In this document: one piece after another, positions 15,355 through 23,853 of the stretch | Layout of the letters: each line of letters opens with the position of its first letter | How positions within the stretch are numbered: position 1 is the stretch's first letter | NCBI RefSeq assembly: GCF_016894445.1 | Contig: NZ_CP056775.1 | Coordinates: 3,412,001 to 3,476,000 of the forward strand | DNA: 64,000 nt | Direction: 5' to 3' | Origin: Dyadobacter sandarakinus | GTDB lineage: Bacteria > Bacteroidota > Bacteroidia > Cytophagales > Spirosomataceae | Notes under the pieces: generated by a model | Seen by the model: the letters and a program-made list of their open reading frames with translations, nothing else | Database searches by the model: none | Told to the model about the DNA's origin: nothing | Translations under genes and position numbers: made by a program

Positions 15355-15837
15355 CTACTCGCTGAAGCGGCTGATATCAAGTACTTCAAATTCCATCATG
15401 CCGGCCGGCACTTTGATTTCGGTTGTTTCACCTACTTTTTTACCCAGCAAACCCTTTCCAATCGGTGATCCTACGGAAATTTTTCCGGCTTTCAGGTCGG
15501 CTTCTTCCTCAGAAACCAGCGTATAGGTTACTTCCATACCATTTTTACGGTTTTTGATCTTCACTTTGGAAAGCACAGATACCTGCGAATTGTCTATGGA
15601 TGACTCGTCGATCACGCGTGCATTGGACAGGATTTCTTCCAGTTTGGCGATTTTCATTTCGTGCATACCCTGTGCATCCTTGGCAGCATCATATTCTGCA
15701 TTCTCGCTCAAATCCCCCTTGTCACGCGCCTCTGCAATTTGTCGTGCAATCTCCGTGCGGCCTTTTGTTTTCATATCATTCAGCTCGTTCTTCAGCTTAT
15801 TGAGTCCTTCTTCCGTATAGTATGAAATCTTAGCCAT
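15355..15837 (-). CDS. greA: Transcription elongation factor GreA
   Basis: Rescues backtracked RNA polymerase by stimulating transcript cleavage. The 160-residue length is typical. The N-terminal coiled coil (about 5-75) carries the catalytic acidic tip in ARDKGDLSENAEYDAAKDAQ near residues 37-56. The C-terminal domain contains SPIGKGLLGKKVGE near 125-138 and ends in the FEVLDI strand. The start ATG at 15837 gives the normal MAKISYYTEEGLNKL N-terminus. It is divergent from fmt and is probably the first gene of greA-HExxH protein-M42 peptidase, although the 103-base gap leaves this open. Confidence 0.97.
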   Translation of the reverse strand: MAKISYYTEEGLNKLKNELNDMKTKGRTEIARQIAEARDKGDLSENAEYDAAKDAQGMHEMKIAKLEEILSNARVIDESSIDNSQVSVLSKVKIKNRKNGMEVTYTLVSEEEADLKAGKISVGSPIGKGLLGKKVGETTEIKVPAGMMEFEVLDISRFSE

Positions 15838-16069
15838 GACCTTAATTGATGTTTAGTAATCCTTTGATTTGTAGAGTTATGAATAAAAAAAAAGAACGGC
15901 TCTATGACCGCTCTACCAGAGAAAAAACGCTCGCAGTAGAAGGTTAGAAAACCTCGTCTTTTCGGCTCATATGTGATTTTAACTTCCTCATGATTTTCAA
16001 CTATGAACGACAAAAATAACAATATTTGTAAACGTTAACACCTTTTTCGTCCAAAAGCGGCAACAAACT

Positions 16070-16990
16070 ATGTCCGACTCTTTAAGAATAATTTTCATGG
16101 GAACGCCTGAATTTGCTGTCCCGAGTTTACAAAGCCTGGTTGAGAATAATTCTAATGTAGTAGCCGTGGTGACCGTCCCGGACAAGCCGTCCGGACGTGG
16201 TCAGAAGCAGACCGAATCACCTGTCAAAATATACGCAAAAGAAAAAGGAATTCCTGTTTTACAACCTGAAAAACTTAAAAGCCCGGAGTTCCTGAAAGCG
16301 CTTGCCGGGTACCGCGCCGACCTGCAGGTGGTGGTTGCTTTCCGGATGCTGCCCGAAGTGGTATGGAACATGCCGCGCTATGGAACGTTCAACCTGCACA
16401 GCTCCCTGCTGCCGCAGTACCGCGGCGCAGCGCCGATCAACTGGGCCGTGATCAATGGTGATACCGAAACAGGCGTAACTACATTTTTTATCGAGAAAGA
16501 CATTGATACAGGCAAGATCATTTTCCAGGAAAAAGAACCCATTCACCCCGGGGATGATGCAGGCAGCGTGCACGACAGGCTCATGCAGCTTGGTGCCCGG
16601 CTGGTACTGAAAACCGTGCATGCAATTGAAGCAGGCAACTATCCCCAGGAGCCGCAGGAAAATACAGCTGACCTCAAAGCCGCTCCGAAGATTTTCAGGG
16701 AGACCTGCGAAATCAACTGGGATCAGCCGGCAGCAGCCATTCACAACTTTGTACGCGGGCTTTCGCCCTACCCTGCTGCCTGGACCACCATCCAGGGGCT
16801 TTCCTGCAAGATCTATAAAACAGCTCTTGCAGATTCGGATGGTACCGGTGATACCGGATCGTACCGCACCGACCAGAAATCGTACCTTCAATTCAAAACA
16901 GCAGATGGCTGGATCTCGATTGAGGAATTGCAGATGGAAGGAAAAAAACGAATGAAAATTGCTGACTTTTTGCGTGGTTACAGGCTATAA
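16070..16990 (+). CDS. fmt: Methionyl-tRNA formyltransferase
   Basis: Formylates initiator Met-tRNA using 10-formyltetrahydrofolate. The 306-residue product has IIFMGTPEFAVPSL at the N-terminus. Around residues 105-135 come the catalytic Asn/His region NLHSSLLPQYRGAAPINWAVINGD and the Asp of EKDIDTGKI. A C-terminal OB-like tRNA-binding domain (about 205-306) includes IHNFVRGLSPYPAAWT. The folA start lies 12 bases after the stop, so the two folate-linked genes are likely cotranscribed. Confidence 0.97.
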   Translation: MSDSLRIIFMGTPEFAVPSLQSLVENNSNVVAVVTVPDKPSGRGQKQTESPVKIYAKEKGIPVLQPEKLKSPEFLKALAGYRADLQVVVAFRMLPEVVWNMPRYGTFNLHSSLLPQYRGAAPINWAVINGDTETGVTTFFIEKDIDTGKIIFQEKEPIHPGDDAGSVHDRLMQLGARLVLKTVHAIEAGNYPQEPQENTADLKAAPKIFRETCEINWDQPAAAIHNFVRGLSPYPAAWTTIQGLSCKIYKTALADSDGTGDTGSYRTDQKSYLQFKTADGWISIEELQMEGKKRMKIADFLRGYRL

Positions 16991-17002
16991 ACCTACATCA
17001 TA

Positions 17003-17497
17003 ATGCTCATTTCCCTTATTGTAGCGGTGTCCGACAACGGTGTGATCGGCAAGGACAATCAGCTGCTCTGGCGCCTGCCGGATGATCTCAAACGGTTTAA
17101 ACAACTGACCCTCGGACATCCGATGATCATGGGCCGCAAAACGTTCGAGTCGATCGGCAAGCCGCTGCCCGGCCGTACCTCCATCGTTGTCACGCGAAAT
17201 ACAAGCGTTGAAATAGAGGGCGTGATGGTAGTGCATTCCCTGGAAGACGCCCTGGCCGAAGCCCGGAAAATTGAAGCGTTGGAGGTATTTATCATCGGCG
17301 GCGGAGAGCTTTACACCCAAGCCCAGTATCTGGCCGACAGGCTGTATGTAACTGAGGTTCACAGTGCTTTTGAGGGAGATACTTGTTTCGCGATAGAAGA
17401 TCCTACGACCTGGACAGAAAACAAGAGGGTGCATCACGGGACGGATGAACGACATATTTTCCCGTTTGATTTCGTTGATTATTTTAGGCAAGAATAA
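17003..17497 (+). CDS. folA: Dihydrofolate reductase
   Basis: Reduces dihydrofolate to tetrahydrofolate with NADPH. The 164-residue product has the classic signatures: AVSDNGVIGKDNQLLWRLPDDLKRFKQLT with the active-site Asp near residue 28, MGRKTFESIGKPLPGRTSIVVTR near 45-67, and FIIGGGELYTQAQ near 95-107. It is tightly linked to fmt and probably expressed with it. The C-terminal half is of normal length and no substitution in the core motifs is apparent. Confidence 0.97.
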   Translation: MLISLIVAVSDNGVIGKDNQLLWRLPDDLKRFKQLTLGHPMIMGRKTFESIGKPLPGRTSIVVTRNTSVEIEGVMVVHSLEDALAEARKIEALEVFIIGGGELYTQAQYLADRLYVTEVHSAFEGDTCFAIEDPTTWTENKRVHHGTDERHIFPFDFVDYFRQE

Positions 17498-17504
17498 TAT
17501 TAGC

Positions 17505-17512
17505 TAATTTTG
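17505..17512 (+). promoter_or_regulatory. Candidate -7 box upstream of the esterase gene
   Basis: TAATTTTG matches TAnnTTTG and lies 31 bases before the ATG at 17544. The nearest upstream TTG (17475) is 27 bases away, longer than usual, so the call is tentative. Confidence 0.35.
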
Positions 17513-17543
17513 GTGTCACGTAACCCTCAGTGACAGTGTAACC

Positions 17544-18641
17544 ATGATACAAGTTGAAATTGCAGTTCTTACCATAGAACTGACCACCCCCTCATACGAC
17601 AAACGTCCGGTGTACATTACCGGTAATTTTTGCAAATGGCTCCCTGATCTCGAAGCATACCGGATGACGCAGGTCAGTCCGGGCGAGTACGTTTTCCGGT
17701 TCCCGGAAGATGCCGAGCTCCCTTTTCCGCTGGAATACAAGTACACCCGCGGAGGCTGGGACCAGGTAGAGCTGGATGAACATGGACAGCCTTATGCCAA
17801 CCGGGTCATTTACCAGCCTCACGACACCGTAAAGAACCATGTTACGCGCTGGCAAATTGACTTTACCAAAAAACAAGACCTTTCCCCGATTATAGAGGTT
17901 CTTTCGGAAACCTTCGAGATACCCCAGCTCAACAAAAAGCGGCGCGTACACGTACTGCTTCCGCACGATTACTACGAGTGCCCCGACAAGCATTATCCGG
18001 TACTGTACATGACGGATGCGCAGAATCTCTTCGGGGAAGGTGACGGATTTGGCAACTGGAAGATCGACCGCAGCCTGACCAACCTGGCCAGGGAAGACAA
18101 GGCCGGTGTTATTATCGTGGCAATCGACCATGGAGATGAGGACCGTATCCGTGAGTTTTCACCTTATGACAATCCCCGCCTTGGAAAAGGGCTGGGCTCC
18201 CGGTTCCTGCGTTTTCTTACCGAAACACTCAAACCGCATGTGGACCTACAATACCGCACACGTCCGGACCGTCTGAATACCGGTTTGGGGGGAAGTTCGG
18301 CAGGTGGTTTGCTGAGCATTTATGCCGCGCTGATGTTCCCGCAGGTATTTGGCAGGCTGATGATTTTTTCACCTTCGCTCTGGATTTCGCAAAAGGTCTA
18401 CTTTGACGCAATTCATTTTTTTGAACCCTTTGAAACGCGCATTTATATGTATGCCGGCGGAAAAGAAGGGCCTAATATGCTCCCCAACTTTGAGCAACTG
18501 CAGCAAACGCTGAAAAACCAAGGATTCGGTTACAGCCGCGTCAAAATCCACACGTCGATTGATCCGGCCGGAGAACATACCGAGGAACAATGGCAGAAGG
18601 AATTTCCAAAAGCATTGAAGTGGCTGTATTTTGAGGGATAA
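17544..18641 (+). CDS. Esterase-family alpha/beta hydrolase with N-terminal early-set domain
   Basis: A 365-residue protein without a signal peptide. Residues 1-105 look like a CBM48/CBM20-like sandwich (PVYITGNFCKWLPD, YVFRFP, LEYKYTRGGWDQVELDEHG). The esterase-D/enterochelin esterase fold follows, with VHVLLPHDYY near 134, YPVLYMTDAQNLFGEG near 149 and the nucleophile Ser in GLGGSSAGGLLS near 248. The catalytic His is probably in the GEHTEEQW segment near 350. Enterochelin esterase and feruloyl/xylan esterases share this layout, so the substrate is unknown. A strong terminator follows. Confidence 0.8.
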   Translation: MIQVEIAVLTIELTTPSYDKRPVYITGNFCKWLPDLEAYRMTQVSPGEYVFRFPEDAELPFPLEYKYTRGGWDQVELDEHGQPYANRVIYQPHDTVKNHVTRWQIDFTKKQDLSPIIEVLSETFEIPQLNKKRRVHVLLPHDYYECPDKHYPVLYMTDAQNLFGEGDGFGNWKIDRSLTNLAREDKAGVIIVAIDHGDEDRIREFSPYDNPRLGKGLGSRFLRFLTETLKPHVDLQYRTRPDRLNTGLGGSSAGGLLSIYAALMFPQVFGRLMIFSPSLWISQKVYFDAIHFFEPFETRIYMYAGGKEGPNMLPNFEQLQQTLKNQGFGYSRVKIHTSIDPAGEHTEEQWQKEFPKALKWLYFEG

Positions 18642-18670
18642 AAAAAGGCGGGTTCTACCGCCTTTTTTTA
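18641..18670. terminator. Bidirectional intrinsic terminator between esterase and hslU
   Basis: AAAAAAGGCGG and CCGCCTTTTTTT pair around GTTCTA, giving an A-tract on one side and a T-tract on the other. It lies between the two convergent stop codons. Confidence 0.88.
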
Positions 18671-18688
18671 TTTACATGCTTTGTAACA

Positions 18689-20083
18689 TTACAAAATATA
18701 CTGACTCAGATCGCGGTTTTTGACCAGGGAAGATAGTTTTTCTATCACCATATCCGCAGTGATGATGATCTGCGAGTCGGCTCCGATCATGTCGGGAATA
18801 TCAAACATGAAGTCATTCAGCAGTGAGCTCATGACTGTCTGCAGGCGCCGGGCACCAATGTTTTCGACCTCGCTGTTGACTTCAAATGCAATTTTGGCAA
18901 TTTCCCGCAAAGCTCCGTCTTCAAACTGCAGGGAAACTCCCTCCGACTCCATCATTGCCTCATACTGCTTGGTGAGCGCATTTTTAGGTGTTTTCAGGAT
19001 TTGGTAAAAATCCCCCTCCGTCAGACTGTTCAGCTCCACCCGGATCGGGAAACGACCTTGCAGCTCGGGAATCAGATCAGAGGGTTTGGACACATGAAAT
19101 GCGCCTGCCGCTACAAACAAAATATGGTCGGTATGGATTACGCCATGCTTGGTAGTCACAGCACTGCCCTCCACGATCGGCAGCAGGTCGCGCTGTACAC
19201 CCTCCCGGCTTACATCCGGGCCGCCTGCATTGGACTTGCTGGATGCTACTTTATCAATCTCATCAATAAAGATAATCCCCAGATTTTCAGCTTTCTTGAT
19301 GGCTTCCAGCTTTACTTCGTCCATGTCGATCAGCTTGGAAGCTTCTTCGTCGAGCAACAGCTTGCGGGCCTCTTCCACAGTGACCTTCCGCTTTTTGCCC
19401 CTTTTTGGCATCATGTTGCCGATCATCTCCTGAATGTTCATCATGGAAACATCATCAACAGTCCCGCCGATCATTCCTACGCTGGGTGCCTGGTTTTGCT
19501 GTACTTCAATATCGATCTTGCGTGCGTCCAGTTCTCCGTTCCTGATCTTTTCACGGAAGCGTTCGCGCGTTCTCTGATTGAGCTCGGCATCATCCTCCGG
19601 AATTCCGTCCGTCACACCATTGTCGGCCTTTACTTTGGCTGTACCGCCATGATGCACGGGCGGGATCAGTGCATCCAGGATAATATCTTCAACGGCCTGC
19701 TCAGCCTTGATCTTCACTTCTTCTTTTTTCTGGGTCCGCACCATCCCTACTGCCTGCTCCACGAGGTCGCGCACCATGCTTTCCACGTCACGGCCCACAT
19801 AGCCAACCTCTGTAAACTTGGAGGCTTCCACTTTCACAAAGGGTGCATCAGCGATTTTGGCCAGCCGGCGCGCAATTTCCGTTTTACCTACGCCAGTCGC
19901 CCCGATCATCAGTATGTTGTTGGGAATGATCTCCCGCTGGATATCCTCAGGACTGTTCATTCGCCTCCACCGGTTACGCAGCGCGATGGCAACATTGCGT
20001 TTCGCATCGTGCTGGCCGATAATATACTGGTCCAGCTCAAACACGATCTGGCGTGGGGTGAGACGATTCAGGTGTTCTGTCAT
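18689..20083 (-). CDS. hslU: HslU, ATPase subunit of the HslUV protease
   Basis: AAA+ unfoldase that feeds proteins to the HslV peptidase. The 464-residue product has Walker A GATGVGKT at residues 61-68, the pore motif GYVG near 98, the long helical I-domain (about 115-250), Walker B IIFIDEID near 270, and sensor/arginine motifs toward the C-terminus (NIGARRLQTV). The terminal LSQYIL matches the HslU tail that docks into HslV, so a partner is expected. No hslV gene lies next to it in the window, in contrast to the common hslVU operon. Confidence 0.96.
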   Translation of the reverse strand: MTEHLNRLTPRQIVFELDQYIIGQHDAKRNVAIALRNRWRRMNSPEDIQREIIPNNILMIGATGVGKTEIARRLAKIADAPFVKVEASKFTEVGYVGRDVESMVRDLVEQAVGMVRTQKKEEVKIKAEQAVEDIILDALIPPVHHGGTAKVKADNGVTDGIPEDDAELNQRTRERFREKIRNGELDARKIDIEVQQNQAPSVGMIGGTVDDVSMMNIQEMIGNMMPKRGKKRKVTVEEARKLLLDEEASKLIDMDEVKLEAIKKAENLGIIFIDEIDKVASSKSNAGGPDVSREGVQRDLLPIVEGSAVTTKHGVIHTDHILFVAAGAFHVSKPSDLIPELQGRFPIRVELNSLTEGDFYQILKTPKNALTKQYEAMMESEGVSLQFEDGALREIAKIAFEVNSEVENIGARRLQTVMSSLLNDFMFDIPDMIGADSQIIITADMVIEKLSSLVKNRDLSQYIL

Positions 20084-20120
20084 TGTTAATTATTCGATAC
20101 GTAGCTTAATAGAACTCATA

Positions 20121-20128
20121 CAAACGTA
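20121..20128 (-). promoter_or_regulatory. Candidate -7 box upstream of hslU
   Basis: On the minus strand TACGTTTG matches TAnnTTTG and lies 38 bases before the hslU start codon. A matching -33 TTTG is not seen at 17-23 bases. Confidence 0.35.
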
Positions 20129-20295
20129 AACCGCTTTGTAGCGCAGGATTACGAATTAATATAATACTTTTTTCTTAAAGCGGTTTTTGCCGGTTTCAGA
20201 TATGATAAAGAACCATGCCGATACAAATTGGCAGTACAAGCTGTCAGGCTGGCAAATCTTTCCTGCACGGTAATTCTAGTTAACCGCCTGTACAT

Positions 20296-20303
20296 TACAT
20301 TTG
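20296..20303 (+). promoter_or_regulatory. Candidate -7 box upstream of the GH92 gene
   Basis: TACATTTG matches TAnnTTTG and lies 46 bases before the ATG at 20350, leaving a leader of about 40 bases. No clear -33 element is seen. Confidence 0.35.
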
Positions 20304-20349
20304 TCGCGCATGGCACCCTGCCTGCAATCCATATCAAAGATTTGTTCAG

Positions 20350-22638
20350 ATGAAAAAAATCCTGTACACCCTTTTAACCCTGCTGCTTTCCCCCGTTTTT
20401 CTTTTTGCGCAAACTACCGTAAAAACGAACCTCGTAGATTTTGTCAACCCATTGATGGGTACCCAGTCCAAATTCAGCCTTTCCGCGGGCAACACCTATC
20501 CGGCGATTGCGATGCCGTGGGGTATGAATTTCTGGATGCCGCAAACCGGCAAGATGGGCGACGGATGGAGCTATATGTATGATGCCGAAAAGATACGCGG
20601 CTTCAAACAAACCCACCAGCCCAGCCCCTGGATCAACGATTACGGGCAGTTTTCTATTTTCCCGATGACAGGCAAGCTCAAAATTGACGAGGAGAGCCGT
20701 GCCAGCTGGTTTTCACACAAAGCGGAAACTGCCAAACCCCATTACTACAAAGTATACCTGGCCGATTACGACGTCACTACGGAAATCGCTCCCACCGAGC
20801 GTGCCGCCCAGTTCCGTATCACCTTTCCGGCAGCGGATACTTCCTATATTCTCGTGGATGCATTTGACAAAGGTTCGTATGTAAAGGTAATCCCGGCCGA
20901 GCGCAAGATCATCGGGTATACCACCAAGAACAGCGGCGGTGTGCCTGCCAATTTCAAAAACTACTTTGTGCTTGTTTTCGACAAGGCATTTACGTTTTCT
21001 TCCGCTTTCCGCGGCAAGCAGCTTGCAAAGGATACGCTTGAACTTCAGGCCAATCACGTAGGGGCCGTCGTAGGTTTCAAAACCAGGCGGGGTGAGCAGG
21101 TCGGCATCAAAGTGGCATCCTCATTTATCAGCCCGGAGCAGGCACAGCTCAACCTTGACCGTGAGCTCGGCAAGGATACCTTTGATGCAACCATGGAAAA
21201 AGGCCGCAAAACCTGGGAGCAGGAGCTTTCACGCATTCAGGTGGAAGGCGACAACATTGACCAGGTGCGGACATTCTACTCCTGCCTGTACCGCGTATTG
21301 CTCTTCCCTCGCAAGTTCTATGAATTTGACAAAGCCAATAAAGTAGTGCATTACAGCCCGTACAACGGACAGGTGCTGCCAGGCTATATGTTTACGGACA
21401 ATGGTTTCTGGGATACTTTCCGCGCGGTGTTCCCGTTTTTCACCCTCATGTACCCTACCATGAATGCCCACATCATGGAAGGTCTTGCCAATGCATACGA
21501 CGAGAGTGGCTACCTGCCCGAGTGGGCCAGCCCGGGCCACCGCGACTGTATGATCGGATCCAACTCGGCCTCGCTCATTGCAGACTCTTACGTGAAAGGA
21601 ATTCGCGGGTACGATATCAACAAGCTGTATGAGGCCGTGATCAAAAACACGGAGAATGCAGGACCGGTAAGCTCGGTCGGGCGGTTCGGTCATGAATACT
21701 ACAATGAGCTGGGCTATGTTCCCTATGATGTAAAAGTGAATGAAAATGCTGCCCGCACGCTGGAATACGCATATGCAGACTTTTGTATTTCCCAGCTGGG
21801 CAAGGCTTTGAAAAAACCGCAGTCGGAAGTTGACATTTACCTGAAACGCAGCCAGAACTACAAAAATGTTTTTGACCCTGAAACCAAATGGATGCGCGGA
21901 AAAAACAAGGACGGACAGTTTCAAAAACCATTTAATCCATTCAAATGGGGTGACGCATTTACCGAAGGAAACAGTATCCATTATACCTGGTCTGTTTTCC
22001 AGGACGTAAAGGGCCTCATGGGCCTGATGGGCGGTCGTGAGGCTTTTGTACAAAAACTCGATACGGTGTTCACACTCCCTCCTATTTTCGACGACAGCTA
22101 CTATGGGTTCCCTATCCATGAAATACGTGAAATGCAGATTATGAACATGGGCAACTATGCGCATGGCAACCAGCCTATTCAGCACATGATTTACCTGTAC
22201 AACCATGGAGGTGCTCCCTACAAAGCACAATACTGGGCCCGCCAGGTAATGCAGCGCATGTACCAGCCTACTCCCGACGGATACTGCGGGGACGAAGACA
22301 ACGGACAGACCTCAGCCTGGTACGTGTTTTCTTCCCTCGGATTTTACCCGGTTACGCCGGGCACTACTCAGTACGTGATCGGCTCGCCCCTTTTCAAAAA
22401 AGCGACCATTACCCTGGAAGATGGCAAGAAGTTTACGGTACAGGCACCGGCAGCAAGCGAAAGCAACCTGTATATCCAGGGTGCAACCCTCAATGGTAAG
22501 CCCTACGATTTTACATTCCTGGAACATGCAGATATTCAAAAAGGCGGAACCGTGCAGTTTAACCTGGGCAGCAAGCCGTCCAAAACCTGGGGTACAAAAC
22601 CGGAATCTGCGCCTTTTTCGCTAAGCAACGGTAAGTAA
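20350..22638 (+). CDS. GH92 family alpha-mannosidase
   Basis: Exported calcium-dependent exo-alpha-mannosidase, typically acting on alpha-1,2 or other mannose links of N-glycans or mannans. The 762-residue product starts with a signal peptide (MKKILYTLLTLLLSPVFLFAQ). Family features include VDFVNPLMGT near 28, DGWSYMYDAEKIRGFKQTHQPSPWINDYGQFSIFP near 75-108, SGYLPEWASPGHRDCMIGSNSASLIADSYVKGI near 390, and near the C-terminus GNQPIQHMIYLYN and GDEDNGQ (about 648), which carries the catalytic-base Asp. Linkage specificity cannot be told. It is not beside a SusC/SusD pair here, so it may act on scavenged glycans independently. Confidence 0.95.
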   Translation: MKKILYTLLTLLLSPVFLFAQTTVKTNLVDFVNPLMGTQSKFSLSAGNTYPAIAMPWGMNFWMPQTGKMGDGWSYMYDAEKIRGFKQTHQPSPWINDYGQFSIFPMTGKLKIDEESRASWFSHKAETAKPHYYKVYLADYDVTTEIAPTERAAQFRITFPAADTSYILVDAFDKGSYVKVIPAERKIIGYTTKNSGGVPANFKNYFVLVFDKAFTFSSAFRGKQLAKDTLELQANHVGAVVGFKTRRGEQVGIKVASSFISPEQAQLNLDRELGKDTFDATMEKGRKTWEQELSRIQVEGDNIDQVRTFYSCLYRVLLFPRKFYEFDKANKVVHYSPYNGQVLPGYMFTDNGFWDTFRAVFPFFTLMYPTMNAHIMEGLANAYDESGYLPEWASPGHRDCMIGSNSASLIADSYVKGIRGYDINKLYEAVIKNTENAGPVSSVGRFGHEYYNELGYVPYDVKVNENAARTLEYAYADFCISQLGKALKKPQSEVDIYLKRSQNYKNVFDPETKWMRGKNKDGQFQKPFNPFKWGDAFTEGNSIHYTWSVFQDVKGLMGLMGGREAFVQKLDTVFTLPPIFDDSYYGFPIHEIREMQIMNMGNYAHGNQPIQHMIYLYNHGGAPYKAQYWARQVMQRMYQPTPDGYCGDEDNGQTSAWYVFSSLGFYPVTPGTTQYVIGSPLFKKATITLEDGKKFTVQAPAASESNLYIQGATLNGKPYDFTFLEHADIQKGGTVQFNLGSKPSKTWGTKPESAPFSLSNGK

Positions 22639-22749
22639 TCTGTATGCAGCAGCTGTATCCTTTTTGCTTGAAAATTGACTGGCATGTTTATTTAAAAGCG
22701 ATGCGATCATAACCACATGCATTAAGGCACAGCATAAAGTATATAAATC

Positions 22750-23763
22750 ATGGAATACAGAAAAGTAAGCAGCTCGGACCATCCTGAAAAACCGGATCTG
22801 AAATTATCAGTGATCACGTTCGGAGCCTGGGCAGCAGGTGGCTGGATGTGGGGAGGTACTGAAAGGTCAGAAGCAGTGAAAGCGATCCGCGAGTCCTATG
22901 ACGCAGGCGTCACGTCCATTGATACTGCTCCGATTTACGGACAGGGATTGAGTGAGGAAATTGTGGGTGAGGCTATCAAAGACCTTCCCCGGGACAAGGT
23001 TCAGATCCTCACAAAATACGGTATGCGCTGGGACCTGGCCAAGGGCGACCTCGCCATGCATAGCAAGAACAATGCAGGCGAGCCCATTGATGTATATAAA
23101 TATGCAGGGCGCGACAGCGTGATCCTTGAATGTGAAAACAGCCTTAAACGCCTCGGCACCGACTATATTGATCTTTACCAGATTCACTGGCCGGACCATA
23201 CAACCCCGATTGAGGAAACGATGGAAGCCGTTTCGCAGCTGATTAAGGAAGGAAAGGTACGTTATGCAGGGGTATGCAATTACGACACTGCATTGATGCG
23301 CGAAGCTTCACAGCACATTCACCTGGTATCCGACCAGGTACCTTACAGCATGGTCAAAAGGGATATAGAAGCTGAGCTGGTACCCTATTGCATTGAGCAT
23401 GAAAAAGCGATCCTGGCATATAGTCCGATGGAAAGAGGGTTGCTGACGGGCAAAATGAAGCCCGGGCACCAGTTTGCCGAAGACGATCACAGGGCATCTT
23501 TGTACTTTTTTAAAGATGAAAATCTGACAAGGGTGAATGAGTTTCTCAGCAAGATCAAACCAATTGCGGATGACAAGCATGTCACACTCGGACAGCTCGT
23601 GCTGAAATGGACCATCGAGCAGCCGGGCATTACCATTGCCCTGGCCGGCGCCCGTAATGCGGAGCAGGCGCGGCAAAACGCCGCAGCTGCGGACATCGTT
23701 CTCGACCAGGGTGAAATAGACCTGATCACCCAGCATCTGAATGCACTGGAACTGGTGAAATAA
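22750..23763 (+). CDS. Aldo/keto reductase
   Basis: NAD(P)H-dependent oxidoreductase of 337 residues with the TIM-barrel tetrad: Asp in SIDTAPIYG near residue 59, Tyr in the same motif, Lys in ILTKYGMRWD near 84, and His in YIDLYQIHWPD near 137. IALAGARNAEQARQNAAAADI near 300 is the cofactor phosphate-binding region. It resembles the IolS/YghZ-like general aldo/keto reductases of AKR11/13 type. The substrate is unknown. It stands alone between GH92 (111 bases upstream) and a terminator. Confidence 0.9.
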   Translation: MEYRKVSSSDHPEKPDLKLSVITFGAWAAGGWMWGGTERSEAVKAIRESYDAGVTSIDTAPIYGQGLSEEIVGEAIKDLPRDKVQILTKYGMRWDLAKGDLAMHSKNNAGEPIDVYKYAGRDSVILECENSLKRLGTDYIDLYQIHWPDHTTPIEETMEAVSQLIKEGKVRYAGVCNYDTALMREASQHIHLVSDQVPYSMVKRDIEAELVPYCIEHEKAILAYSPMERGLLTGKMKPGHQFAEDDHRASLYFFKDENLTRVNEFLSKIKPIADDKHVTLGQLVLKWTIEQPGITIALAGARNAEQARQNAAAADIVLDQGEIDLITQHLNALELVK

Positions 23764-23767
23764 AGGA

Positions 23768-23797
23768 AAAGGTAGCCCGGCGGCTACCTTTCTTTTG
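23768..23797 (+). terminator. Intrinsic terminator after the aldo/keto reductase gene
   Basis: AAAGGTAGCC pairs exactly with GGCTACCTTT around CGGC... and is followed by CTTTTGTT. It starts 5 bases after the stop codon. Confidence 0.85.
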
Positions 23798-23853
23798 TTA
23801 CCTTTGAAATGGTTTTTATTCCTTTAAATACAGCAATCATTCACCTTTAACCT

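Noticed and set aside
15252-15389. Extension of the HExxH protein to a start at 15389.
   Set aside because: The added 46 residues overlap the greA end in another frame and have no protein-like pattern; ATG 15251 follows a reasonable leader.
19001-20089. A 362-codon open frame antisense to hslU.
   Set aside because: It is a shadow of the strongly conserved hslU frame. The translation has no recognisable domain and is rich in Cys/His as expected of a mirror frame.
21229-22230. A 333-codon open frame antisense to the GH92 gene.
   Set aside because: The opposite strand encodes an unmistakable mannosidase and the antisense product has no domain.
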